Positions 16,103 through 23,915 of a DNA stretch of 64,000 bases are shown one piece after another. Below the pieces are notes generated by a model. The model was given only the letters and a program-made list of their open reading frames with translations, was not told the DNA's origin and ran no database searches. The stretch covers positions 248,001 to 312,000 of the forward strand of contig JASCOV010000002.1 of the NCBI GenBank assembly GCA_029960045.1. The letters are read 5' to 3'. Made by a program: the position numbers and the translations under genes. This stretch comes from Flavobacteriaceae bacterium PS02293 (GTDB taxonomy: Bacteria > Bacteroidota > Bacteroidia > Flavobacteriales > Weeksellaceae). Each line of letters begins with the position of its first letter. The first letter of the stretch is position 1.

Positions 16103-16818
16103 TAGAGAAATAGTTTTAAATCTTTGAACGTAATTCTGTTTTCATACAAAGCTTTCCCGATAATTGCTCCTTCGCAACCAATTAATTTTACTTTTTCCAA
16201 ATCTTCAACAGAAGTAATTCCACCAGAAGCAATCAATTTAATATTAGGATTTTCAGCAATTATTTTTTGATATAAATTGAAAGAAGGACCTTCCAACATC
16301 CCGTCTTTATCGATATCGGTCGAAATTACATATTGGATTCCAGATTCCATTTTTTCTTTGATAAAATCATAAATATTGGTTTCGCTTTCCTCTAACCAAC
16401 CGGAAACAGCAATTTTTTCTTTCCTTGCATCTGCTCCCAAAATGATTTTTTCCGAACCATATTTTTCTAAAGATTTTAAAAATAATTCAGGATTTTTGAC
16501 AGCAACACTTCCCAAAGTCACTTGTTTTGCACCACTTTCAAAAGCGATTTTGATGTCTTCTTCGGATTTTAAACCGCCTCCGAAATCGATGATTAGATTG
16601 GTTTCGTTTGAGATTTGTTCTAAAACTTTATAATTGATAATTTGATTTTGTTTTGCACCGTCCAAATCTACCAAATGCAGAAACTGGATTCCGTTGGCTT
16701 CGAAGTTTTTTGCAACGTCCAAAACATTGGAATTATAAATCGTTTTCTGATTGTAATCGCCTTTGGAAAGCCGGACGCATTCGCCGTTGATGATGTCTAT
16801 TGCTGGGATGATTCTCAT
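16102..16818 (-). CDS. hisA: ProFAR isomerase
   Basis: HisA isomerises ProFAR to PRFAR, the fourth step of histidine synthesis. The 238-aa barrel begins [21 protein letters not shown] with catalytic Asp8, then [41 protein letters not shown] with the second catalytic Asp, and [12 protein letters not shown]. It is coupled to hisF by TAATG. Upstream, a 150-nt gap with an R1 repeat separates it from hisH. Confidence 0.97.
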   Translation of the reverse strand: MRIIPAIDIINGECVRLSKGDYNQKTIYNSNVLDVAKNFEANGIQFLHLVDLDGAKQNQIINYKVLEQISNETNLIIDFGGGLKSEEDIKIAFESGAKQVTLGSVAVKNPELFLKSLEKYGSEKIILGADARKEKIAVSGWLEESETNIYDFIKEKMESGIQYVISTDIDKDGMLEGPSFNLYQKIIAENPNIKLIASGGITSVEDLEKVKLIGCEGAIIGKALYENRITFKDLKLFL

Positions 16819-16864
16819 TTTCTATTTTACTTTAATGTTCGATTGATTGGGAAGACTTCGATAC

Positions 16865-16964
16865 TTGCGAAGCGCGCCCCGGCCTGAACGGAGCTCTTTT
16901 TGTAAACCTTGGAAAAAGCCTTGGCACAAAAAAGCGGGAGTGGAGGACGTATAAAGGCGCCCAA
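16865..16964 (-). repeat. Dispersed repeat R1, copy 4, inside the his operon
   Basis: Minus strand: TTGGGCGCCTTTATACGTCC, TCCACTCCCGC, T-rich/A-rich centre, GAGCTCCGTTCAGGCCGGGGCGCGC. GAGCTC subfamily. The ends deviate together: GGGCGCC replaces GGGCAGC at one end and GGGGCGCGC replaces GGGCTGCAG at the other, so terminal complementarity is kept. It lies between hisH and hisA. Confidence 0.75.
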
Positions 16965-16968
16965 ATAA

Positions 16969-17550
16969 TTATAATTTTAAAAAATTCTCTAATATTTTGC
17001 TTCCCAAAATTCCACTTTTCTCGGGGTGAAACTGAACTCCGAAAAAATTGTCTTTTTGCAAAGCTGTGCTGTAAGATTTTGAATAATCTGTTGTGGCAAT
17101 AGTATTTTCTGTTTTCTCAGCGTAATAACTGTGGACCAGATACATATAACTCTGCTCAGGAACATTTTTGAACAAATCTGACTTCAAATCATAAATCTGA
17201 TTCCAGCCAATCTGCGGAACAAGAACCGAATCTGGAAATCTCCTAACCGAAACATCAAAAATCCCCAAAGCTTTCGTATCACTTTCCTCCGAGTTTTTAC
17301 ACAGCAATTGCATCCCAAGACAAATTCCCAAAAGCGGTTGTTTAAGTTCTGGAATTAGCAAATCTAATTCTGTTTCTTTGAGAGAATTCATTGCGAAAGA
17401 TGCTTCTCCAACGCCAGGGAAAATCACTTTGTCAGCTTTAGAAATTTCATCAAAATTATCTGTGAGCTTAGCTGAAAATCCTAGTCTTTCTATCGCAAAC
17501 AGAAGACTTTGAATATTTCCCGCTTTGTAATCTATAATTACTGTTTTCAT
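16969..17550 (-). CDS. hisH: Imidazole glycerol phosphate synthase, glutamine amidotransferase subunit
   Basis: HisH hydrolyses glutamine and channels ammonia to HisF. The 193-aa class I amidotransferase starts [25 protein letters not shown], with [10 protein letters not shown], the nucleophile elbow [11 protein letters not shown] (Cys77) and FHPEKSG (His and Glu of the triad near 178). The start was set at 17,550, where ATGA overlaps the hisB stop by four bases; the longer frame reads into hisB. Confidence 0.95.
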   Translation of the reverse strand: MKTVIIDYKAGNIQSLLFAIERLGFSAKLTDNFDEISKADKVIFPGVGEASFAMNSLKETELDLLIPELKQPLLGICLGMQLLCKNSEESDTKALGIFDVSVRRFPDSVLVPQIGWNQIYDLKSDLFKNVPEQSYMYLVHSYYAEKTENTIATTDYSKSYSTALQKDNFFGVQFHPEKSGILGSKILENFLKL

Positions 17551-18683
17551 AACATTCCTTTTGTTGACGGTAAAATCATTTTCTCCGAATCTCGTCTTAC
17601 AGCAGATTTTAAACATTTTGCAAAAGCTTTGAAAATCGATTCTATTTTATGATGTTCATTGTCGCCTTCTGCTTTGATGTTGAGATTTGCTTTCGCCGAA
17701 TCTGAGAAAGATTTGAAGAAATGGAAGAACATTTCGGTTGGCATTTTTCCAATCATTTCCCGCTTGAAATCGGCTTCCCAAACAATCCAGTTTCGTCCGC
17801 CAAAATCCAGTGCTACTTGTGCCAGACAATCGTCCATCGGCAAAACGAAAGCGTAACGTTCGATTCCCAATTTATTTCCCAAAGCCTGATGGAACGCTTC
17901 TCCGAGGGCAATTCCGGTGTCTTCGATTGTATGATGTTCGTCCACTTCTAAATCACCATCAACTTTAATTTCCAAATCCATTTGACCGTGTTTTGCAATC
18001 TGGTCAAGCATATGATTGAAAAATGGAATTCCGGTTTCGATGTCGGATTTTCCCGTTCCATCGAGGTTTAGATTGATTTTTATTTTCGTTTCATTCGTAT
18101 TTCTGATGATTTCAGAAGTTCTGTTTTCGAGTTTTAGGAATTCATAGATTTCTTTCCAAGATGTTGTTTTTAAATCAATTACATCTTCGAGTTCATCATT
18201 TTCTAAAATTTCTTCTGCGCCAAGATTTTCATCGGTGTTGATAAAAATCGCTTTTGAATTGAGGTTTTTTGCCAATTTCACATCTGTAATTCGGTCGCCT
18301 ATGACAAAGGAATTTTCTAAATCGTAAGTTTCTTTATCAAAATATTTTGTCAAAAGTCCGGTTTTTGGTTTTCTGGTAGGCGCATTGTCTTTGGCGAAAG
18401 TTTTATCAATGAAAATATCTTCGAATCTGATGTCTTGACTTTCAAATGTTTCAATAATAAAATTCTGAATCGTCCAAAAGTTTTCTTCCGGATGAGAATC
18501 TGTTCCCAATCCATCCTGATTGGTTACCATTACCAATTCGTAATCCAATTCGTTGACAATTTTTGATAAATAAGTGAAAACCTGTGGATAGAATTTCAGT
18601 TTTTGAAAAGAATCAACCTGATAATCTTCCGGCTCGAGGACCAAAGTTCCGTCGCGGTCTATGAATAATAGTTTTTTACTCAT
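17547..18683 (-). CDS. hisB: Bifunctional histidinol-phosphatase / imidazoleglycerol-phosphate dehydratase
   Basis: A 378-aa two-domain enzyme doing steps six and eight. The N-terminal HAD phosphatase (1-165) has FIDRDGTLV with nucleophile Asp and the Asp+2, VTNQDGLG, and [15 protein letters not shown]. The C-terminal IGPD domain (190-378) has the manganese-binding [18 protein letters not shown] and [18 protein letters not shown], and ends SAVRRD...PSTKGML. The fusion is the gammaproteobacterial/Bacteroidota form. A 150-nt repeat-bearing gap separates it from hisC, and hisH overlaps its 3' end. Confidence 0.96.
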   Translation of the reverse strand: MSKKLLFIDRDGTLVLEPEDYQVDSFQKLKFYPQVFTYLSKIVNELDYELVMVTNQDGLGTDSHPEENFWTIQNFIIETFESQDIRFEDIFIDKTFAKDNAPTRKPKTGLLTKYFDKETYDLENSFVIGDRITDVKLAKNLNSKAIFINTDENLGAEEILENDELEDVIDLKTTSWKEIYEFLKLENRTSEIIRNTNETKIKINLNLDGTGKSDIETGIPFFNHMLDQIAKHGQMDLEIKVDGDLEVDEHHTIEDTGIALGEAFHQALGNKLGIERYAFVLPMDDCLAQVALDFGGRNWIVWEADFKREMIGKMPTEMFFHFFKSFSDSAKANLNIKAEGDNEHHKIESIFKAFAKCLKSAVRRDSEKMILPSTKGML

Positions 18684-18753
18684 TTTGAATTTATTTTGTT
18701 TTGGAATTCGTGAATTTTCAATTTCATTTTTTATGGAATTTTTATTTTTATAT

Positions 18754-18829
18754 GGCTTCGAGAGCCTCAGCCTGACAACATCGTAAGACTTCTTAAGTTG
18801 TTATCTGTCACACTGAGCTTGTCGAAGTG
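18754..18829. repeat. Short repeats R3 and R4 in the hisC-hisB gap
   Basis: R3 is GGCTTCGAGAGCCTCAGCCT followed by GACAA (18,754-18,779); the same string occurs at 59,014 and, reduced, at 31,481. R4 is TGTCACACTGAGCTTGTCGA plus AGTG (18,806-18,829), related to the pair at 53,607-53,683. Both are widespread types of short repeat in Bacteroidota genomes. R4 stops five bases before the hisC stop codon. Confidence 0.65.
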
Positions 18830-18833
18830 CTTT

Positions 18834-19865
18834 CTAATTAAAATTTTGAAGAGTTTCGATTAACTTTAAATTTTCTTCTGGAGAACCAACGGTAATTCTC
18901 AAGCAGTTTTTGATGACTGAATTTCGGTTTCTGACAATCACATTTTCTTCAACTAATTTTTGATAGATTTCGTCTGCATTTTCCACTTCAATCAAAATGA
19001 AATTAGCGTCTGTAGCGAATATTCTCTTAACCAATTTCAATTCTTTTAAACTTTGAATCAAAATTTTTTTCTCATTTAAAATCAGTTTGATATTATCTTG
19101 AACGAGTTTAATATTTTCATCATTCAAAGCATCAAGAACTTCGTTTTGATTAAGTTGACTGATGTTGTAAGGCGGTTTCGTCTTATTATAAAATTTGATA
19201 ATTTCCTCGGAAGCATAAGCAATTCCAACTCGGACAGAAGCCATTCCCCAAGCTTTGCTGAAGGTTTGACTGACGATGAGATTAGGATAGTTTTTGATTT
19301 GATTTCTAAAACTTTCTTCCGGACTGAAATCAATGTAAGCTTCATCAATAAAGACAATTCCGCTGAAGTTGTCCAAAATGTATTTGATGTCTTTGAATGA
19401 ATTTCCTGTTGGATTGTTTGGCGAACAAATGAAAATAATTTTCAGATTTTCGTCATTTAAATAGGGTTTAAGATTTTCCAAATTGATTTGAAAATCGTCA
19501 GTCAAATCCAGATTGATAAGTTCCACATTATTGATATTAGCCGAAACTTCATACATTCCATAAGTTGGCGAAAAAGTCAAAATCTTATCTTTTTCTGGAT
19601 TGCAGAATATTCTGAAAGCTAAATCAATCACTTCATCACTTCCATTTCCCAGGAAAATATTCTTTATTGAAATCTGATTAAGTTCACTTAGTTTTTGTTT
19701 AATTTTTCTTTGATATGGGTCTGGATAACGATTCAGTTCGCCGAAAGGATTTTCGTTTGCGTCGAGGAAAATTCCGTTCTCACCTTCAAACTCATCTCGT
19801 GCGGAGGAATAAGGTTTCAGATTCAGAATATTTTTTCTGACTAATTTTTGAATATCAATTTTCAT
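18834..19865 (-). CDS. hisC: Histidinol-phosphate aminotransferase
   Basis: A 343-aa PLP-dependent fold-type I aminotransferase converting imidazole acetol phosphate to histidinol phosphate (step seven). Landmarks are LDANENPFG near 33, LGNGSDEVIDLA, FICSPNNPTGN, VFIDEAYIDFS, and the PLP lysine in SQTFSKAWGMASVRVG near 208; the C-terminus has CLRITVGSPEEN. It overlaps the end of hisD by 11 bases. Confidence 0.96.
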   Translation of the reverse strand: MKIDIQKLVRKNILNLKPYSSARDEFEGENGIFLDANENPFGELNRYPDPYQRKIKQKLSELNQISIKNIFLGNGSDEVIDLAFRIFCNPEKDKILTFSPTYGMYEVSANINNVELINLDLTDDFQINLENLKPYLNDENLKIIFICSPNNPTGNSFKDIKYILDNFSGIVFIDEAYIDFSPEESFRNQIKNYPNLIVSQTFSKAWGMASVRVGIAYASEEIIKFYNKTKPPYNISQLNQNEVLDALNDENIKLVQDNIKLILNEKKILIQSLKELKLVKRIFATDANFILIEVENADEIYQKLVEENVIVRNRNSVIKNCLRITVGSPEENLKLIETLQNFN

Positions 19866-21150
19866 TTTCTAAATATTTTAATCTGACAGAAACTGCATTT
19901 TTGTGAGCTATTAATTCTTCGGCTTCCGCCATCAATTTGATGGTTTTTCCAATATTTTGAATTCCTTTCTTTGTAATATTTTGGAAAGTGATTTTCTTCA
20001 CAAAACTATCCAGAGAAACTCCGCTGTAATTTTTCGCAAAACCGTTTGTTGGCAAAGTGTGATTGGTTCCGGAAGCGTAATCACCGGCACTTTCCGGACT
20101 GTAATTTCCTACGAAAACTGAACCTGCGTTTGTAATTTTATCAGTGAAACTTTCTGCATTTTCGATTGAGAAAACCAAATGTTCCGGAGCATAAAGATTA
20201 GAAAATTTAATCGCTTCGTCAATGGAATTTAACAAAATTGATTTGCTGTTCTGCAATGTGATTTCAGCTATTTCTTTTCGTGGTAAATCTTCTAATTGTT
20301 TTTCTATTTCAACGTTAATTTCATTAATAATTGTTTCAGAATCACTCAATAAAATCACTTGAGAATCGGTTCCGTGTTCTGCTTGAGAAAGCAAGTCTGA
20401 AGCAACAAATTCAGGAATCGAACTTTCATCAGCAATCACCAAAACTTCACTCGGACCAGCTGGAATATCGATGGCAACATTATAATTAAGTGCCAATTGT
20501 TTTGCTGCGGTCACATATTGATTTCCTGGGCCAAAAATCTTGTCAACTTTAGGTATCGTTTCTGTACCAAACGTAAAGCCTGCAATCGCTTGACTTCCAC
20601 CAACTTTGAAAATGTTTTTGATTCCAACAAGATTAGCTGTAAACAAAATCGCTGGATTGATTTTTCCATTTTTATCTGGTGGTGAACAAAGCGTAATGTT
20701 TTTACAACCTGCGATGTTTGCCGGAATTCCCAACATCAAAACTGTTGAAAACAAAGGTGCAGTTCCTCCAGGAATATAAATCCCGATATTTTCAATTGCT
20801 CGGTTTTCTCGCCAGCAAAAAACACCTTCGGTTGTTTCAATGATTTTTTTCTCTTCTTGTTGAGAAGTGTGAAATTTTCGGATATTTTCTGAAGCCGTTT
20901 TTATCGCTGATTTTAATTCATCGGAAACTAAATTTTTTGCTTCTTCGATTTCGTTTTCTGAAACTTTGAAATCATTTAAAACAACGCCATCAAATTTTTC
21001 CGTGTAAAACTTCAAAGCTTTATCGCCAGCATTTTTCACTTCATCAAAAACAGATTTTACTTTCTCAGAGAGATTTTCCTGATTCTGCAAAGGTCTTTCA
21101 CAAAGTGATTTCCAGTCTTCGATGTTTGGATATTTATATTGCTTCATCAT
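19855..21150 (-). CDS. hisD: Histidinol dehydrogenase
   Basis: A 431-aa NAD- and zinc-dependent enzyme that oxidises histidinol to histidine (final two steps). Family landmarks are NIGIYIPGGTAPLFSTVLMLG, FGPGNQYVTAAKQLA, IDIPAGPSEVLVIAD, LLSQAEHGTDSQ (zinc His and substrate Glu), YAPEHLVF and SAGDYASGTNHTLPT. Two ATGs open the gene; the first overlaps the hisG stop by four bases. Confidence 0.97.
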   Translation of the reverse strand: MMKQYKYPNIEDWKSLCERPLQNQENLSEKVKSVFDEVKNAGDKALKFYTEKFDGVVLNDFKVSENEIEEAKNLVSDELKSAIKTASENIRKFHTSQQEEKKIIETTEGVFCWRENRAIENIGIYIPGGTAPLFSTVLMLGIPANIAGCKNITLCSPPDKNGKINPAILFTANLVGIKNIFKVGGSQAIAGFTFGTETIPKVDKIFGPGNQYVTAAKQLALNYNVAIDIPAGPSEVLVIADESSIPEFVASDLLSQAEHGTDSQVILLSDSETIINEINVEIEKQLEDLPRKEIAEITLQNSKSILLNSIDEAIKFSNLYAPEHLVFSIENAESFTDKITNAGSVFVGNYSPESAGDYASGTNHTLPTNGFAKNYSGVSLDSFVKKITFQNITKKGIQNIGKTIKLMAEAEELIAHKNAVSVRLKYLENEN

Positions 21151-22004
21151 AATATCATTTTTTCGATTTCCAAAACTAAAATTCCTTGTGCACCTTCATT
21201 TTTCAACTTCTCAATCACTTCCCAAAATTGGTCTTCTTTAATCACTGAATGTATTGATGACCAGCCACTTTCCGCTAATGGAAGAATTGTTGGCGATTTC
21301 ATTCCGGGAAGAATATTGATGATTTTTTCCAAGTTTTCATTTGGAGCATTCAATAGGATATATTTGCTTTCAGAAGCTTCTTTTACAGCGTTGATTCGGA
21401 ACAATAGTTTTTTGAGAATGTCTTTTTTCTCGTCAGACAAATCATTGTTGGAAACCAAAACTGCTTCACTTTCTACAACTGTTTCTACTTCTTTCAAACC
21501 GTTTGTGAGTAGAGTAGAACCAGTGCTGATGATGTCGAAAATAGCATCGGAAAGCCCAATTCCTGGCGCAATCTCTACACTTCCACCAATCTTTTCAATC
21601 TGGGCATTGATGTTTTTTTCTTTGAAATAGGTTGAAAGAATTTCAGGATAAGAAGTTGCAATTTTCTTATTTTGGAAATACTGAATTCCGTCATAATTTT
21701 CTTCCTTTGGAATTGCCAACGACAATCGGCATTGCGCAAATCCCAATTTTTGAATGGTTTCTATTTGTTTTTTCTGCTCCAAAACTTCATTCAGTCCAAG
21801 GATTCCGATATCGGCAACGCCTTGTTCCACGTATTGCGGAATATCGTCGTCGCGAAGAAATAGAATTTCGAGAGGAAAATTGGAAGAAACAGCTTTCAGT
21901 TTTCTGGTGCCGTTGGAAATTTTGATTCCGCATTCTTCGAGGAGTTTGAGAGACTTTTCGCTCAGTCGTCCGCTTTTTTGTAAGGCTAATTTCAGTTTAC
22001 TCAT
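21147..22004 (-). CDS. hisG: ATP phosphoribosyltransferase
   Basis: HisG condenses ATP and PRPP in the first, feedback-inhibited step of histidine synthesis. The 285-aa protein is the long form with a C-terminal regulatory domain. Motifs: LKLALQKSGRLSEKSLKLLEECG, EILFLRDDDIPQYVEQGVADIGILG, IATSYPEILSTYF and GIGLSDAIFDIISTGSTLLTNGL (PRPP-binding), and C-terminal regulatory IIPGMKSPTILPL-like sequence. MSKLKLAL at 22,004 is the start most like relatives; an ATG five codons upstream (22,019) is possible. It directly follows the attenuator. Confidence 0.95.
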   Translation of the reverse strand: MSKLKLALQKSGRLSEKSLKLLEECGIKISNGTRKLKAVSSNFPLEILFLRDDDIPQYVEQGVADIGILGLNEVLEQKKQIETIQKLGFAQCRLSLAIPKEENYDGIQYFQNKKIATSYPEILSTYFKEKNINAQIEKIGGSVEIAPGIGLSDAIFDIISTGSTLLTNGLKEVETVVESEAVLVSNNDLSDEKKDILKKLLFRINAVKEASESKYILLNAPNENLEKIINILPGMKSPTILPLAESGWSSIHSVIKEDQFWEVIEKLKNEGAQGILVLEIEKMIL

Positions 22005-22051
22005 TTTAGATTTTGACATAAGTCCGAGTAAACGACAGGAGAATTTTTGGA

Positions 22052-22085
22052 ATAAAAAAAACCGACTGATTACTCAGACGGTTTA
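22052..22085 (-). terminator. his attenuator (terminator hairpin)
   Basis: On the minus strand: AAACCGTCTGA, loop GTAA, TCAGTCGGTT followed by TTTTTT. The stem is nine bp with one central mismatch (22,061-22,069 and 22,074-22,082). It lies between the leader peptide and hisG. Its 5' arm CCGTCTG (plus 22,075-22,081 = CAGACGG) is exactly complementary to CAGACGG in the leader peptide codons 15-17 (plus 22,119-22,125), which gives a competing anti-terminator. Confidence 0.85.
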
Positions 22086-22110
22086 TATTTTTAGAAGTTA
22101 TGACATATCA

Positions 22111-22167
22111 CTACCTTCCCGTCTGTGCGAGGAAATGGTGATGATGATGCATAAATTGTGTAGTCAT
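22111..22167 (-). CDS. hisL: his operon leader peptide, 18 aa
   Basis: The reading frame is MTTQFMHHHHHFLAQTGR followed by TAG. Codons 7-11 (22,135-22,149) are five consecutive His codons. If charged tRNA-His is scarce the ribosome should stall there, leaving the following CAGACGG free to pair with the terminator's 5' arm so that transcription continues into hisG. With ample His-tRNA the ribosome reaches the stop, covers CAGACGG, and the terminator forms. The logic matches classical enterobacterial his attenuation, though the peptide is unrelated in sequence. It is too short to be found by length-filtered gene calling. Confidence 0.9.
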   Translation of the reverse strand: MTTQFMHHHHHFLAQTGR

Positions 22168-22185
22168 TTTGATATTTTGATGAAG

Positions 22186-22193
22186 CAAATGTA
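22186..22193 (-). promoter_or_regulatory. Predicted his operon promoter -7 element (TACATTTG)
   Basis: The minus strand reads TACATTTG, an exact TAnnTTTG. A weak -33-like TTAG lies 20 nt upstream. Start of transcription would be about 22,179, about a dozen bases before the leader peptide ATG. Confidence 0.55.
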
Positions 22194-22234
22194 TAGAACT
22201 ATTTTAATTAAATCTAACTTTTCTGGAAAATTAA

Positions 22235-23041
22235 CTAAATAAAATTCTCGGCCCACTTCTGAACCATCTCAGAAAACCTGATGTTTTCAAAGGTTTTGTT
22301 CCTGATTTTGGAAACCGAATGAACGCCTTTTTCATCCGAAATTCTTAAAATCTCTTCCGCTTTTTGAGATTCAAAAGCGATGATTTCCGCTTCTTCTATT
22401 TCAGCCAGTTTATTTTTATGGATAAAAGTAACGAAGTTTTCCATAAGTGGCGAAATGTACGCGCCCTCCGTTTGTTTTGGGATTTTAATCACATTATCCT
22501 GCAAAAACAAAAGATTTCCAAAAATACTTCTTGCGATTTTTTTGTTTGGATTAAGGAGAATCACATCGTCCAAATCATTTTCTTTGGCATAAATCTGAGC
22601 GTAAATATTTTCCGGAGAATGAACTCTGATGTTACTCAAAAGATTAGCATTAACATTGATTTCCTTAATCAAATCCAATTCGACATTTCCCTGAATCCTC
22701 AAAACATCTTCCGTCTCATCCACTTCAAAAAAGAACGCCGTTTCCGATTTTGCCAAAGGTTTGTCATCCTGTTTTCTGTAAGCCATCAATTGCACGATTC
22801 CGTTCTGTACGCCTTTTGATAAAACTTCATTTTGAAATAATTCCTGAAAAAATTCCAATGTGTAAGTCAATGGAATGTTCAATCTCATTTTCCTCATCGA
22901 AGCCATCAGGAAAAAATAAGATTCCTCTGCCATTATGATTTGGCCGTTTCGAATAAAAAATGAAACCCAAACCGAATCTCCAAAAAGGAAAGAACGGTTC
23001 AGTAACTGTAAATGGTCTTGTGTGTAAACTATCTTCTGCAT
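22235..23041 (-). CDS. Aminotransferase class IV-like protein, possibly inactive
   Basis: A 268-aa fold-type IV PLP-enzyme homologue (branched-chain aminotransferase/aminodeoxychorismate lyase group). Typical features are RSFLFGDSVWVSFFIRNGQI at the N-terminus and YAKENDLDDVILLNPNKKIARSIFGNLLFL in the C-terminal half. In active relatives the stretch before YAKEN carries the PLP lysine (as in LK(T)xNALLYVLA); here it reads SNIRVHSPENIYAQIYAKEN, with Arg where Lys is expected. The glutamate-containing NxxxExxxxNLF motif is also degraded (ARSIFGNLLF). So it may be a catalytically dead paralogue. It is the first gene upstream of the his leader, same strand. Confidence 0.75.
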   Translation of the reverse strand: MQKIVYTQDHLQLLNRSFLFGDSVWVSFFIRNGQIIMAEESYFFLMASMRKMRLNIPLTYTLEFFQELFQNEVLSKGVQNGIVQLMAYRKQDDKPLAKSETAFFFEVDETEDVLRIQGNVELDLIKEINVNANLLSNIRVHSPENIYAQIYAKENDLDDVILLNPNKKIARSIFGNLLFLQDNVIKIPKQTEGAYISPLMENFVTFIHKNKLAEIEEAEIIAFESQKAEEILRISDEKGVHSVSKIRNKTFENIRFSEMVQKWAENFI

Positions 23042-23090
23042 TGTAGAATATAAAAAAATAATGAACGATAAAATCGTTCATCCATTATTT

Positions 23091-23477
23091 TTAAGAAGCT
23101 CCTAATTTTAACTGTAGATTTTCTATCAGGTTTTCCCAATAGAGTCTGTTTTCTTCCTCATCGCCAGGCTCGCAAAAGTCTGTAATATTCAGAGAAAGGT
23201 CATCTGTAATCTCGTCTATGACAATAGAAAGTTCGAAGAAATATTTGGAACCTTCGTCCTCTTCCCAACGGAAACGTACGAAACTTTCCGGCTTATAACG
23301 AATCAATGTTGCCTTCTCAGCAGGACCACTTCCCCAGCTGAAGAAAAAATCGTCTCCACGTTCCACTACATCTTCCGCAAACCATTCTGATAATCCTTCT
23401 GCACTCGCCAAATACTCATACAAAATCTCAGAGAGACAATGCATATTATATTCGTACTGCACTTTCGTTTTCGCCAT
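23091..23477 (-). CDS. START-like (SRPBCC) domain protein
   Basis: A 128-aa protein that looks like a single SRPBCC/AHSA1-type helix-grip domain: MAKTKVQYEYNMHCLSEILYEYLASAEGLSEWFAEDVVERGD, FFFSWGSGPAEKATLIRYKPESFVRFRWEEDEG, ending in a long C-terminal helix (NRLYWENLIENLQLKL). Such domains bind hydrophobic ligands or act as co-chaperone-like modules. It is well conserved in Flavobacteriia but has no assigned role. The start is the ATG at 23,477; an in-frame TTG two codons upstream is less likely. The class IV protein follows 49 nt downstream. Confidence 0.8.
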   Translation of the reverse strand: MAKTKVQYEYNMHCLSEILYEYLASAEGLSEWFAEDVVERGDDFFFSWGSGPAEKATLIRYKPESFVRFRWEEDEGSKYFFELSIVIDEITDDLSLNITDFCEPGDEEENRLYWENLIENLQLKLGAS

Positions 23478-23628
23478 ATTCAAATTCTAATTGTGGCGCA
23501 ATATATAAATTAATTTTTTATTTCCAAATCAAAATGTCTATGGAAATTCAAAATTTTTATAGAAATAATGTATGATTTTTATTAGCTGATTTCAAACACT
23601 CGGGAAAGTTGCATTATATCTATAATTT

Positions 23629-23787
23629 GGGCAGCTTTATCCGCCTTCCGCTCCCAATCTTTTTTGCAGAAGATTTTCAGTTCAATAGAATCAGAGTATA
23701 AGCAAAAAAGGATTTCCGCTCAAACCTAACGAAGTGGTTCATCGATTCAAATTAATAAATAGAAAAAAATGAGATAAGTCGGGCTGC
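23629..23787 (+). repeat. Dispersed repeat R1, copy 5
   Basis: GGGCAGCTTTATCCGCCTTCC, CTCCCAATCTTTTTTGC, centre, GCAAAAAAGGATTTCCGCTC, then an AACCTAACGAAGTGGTTCAT extension shared with copy 1, and AAGTCGGGCTGC. GGATTT subfamily, long form. The gap 23,478-23,915 holds only this and the R2 hairpin that follows. Confidence 0.8.
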
Positions 23788-23827
23788 AATTTTCAGTACA
23801 AATCACAAGTCAATATAAAAACGAACT

Positions 23828-23883
23828 TTTGTCATTCCGGAGGAATCTAAATTTCGTTGTCGAGATTCCTCCGGAATGACAAA
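23828..23883. repeat. Hairpin repeat R2, copy 3, probable terminator
   Basis: A perfect 21-bp inverted repeat: 23,828-23,848 (TTTGTCATTCCGGAGGAATC...) and 23,863-23,883, with a 14-base loop. It is almost identical to copy 2 and lies just beyond the stop of the class III aminotransferase gene, which it may terminate. Confidence 0.8.
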
Positions 23884-23915
23884 CTGGATATTAAAATAGA
23901 ATGTTGGGTAAAAAT

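Noticed and set aside
15708-16127. A 139-aa frame antisense to hisF
   Set aside because: It is a shadow of a strongly conserved enzyme gene.
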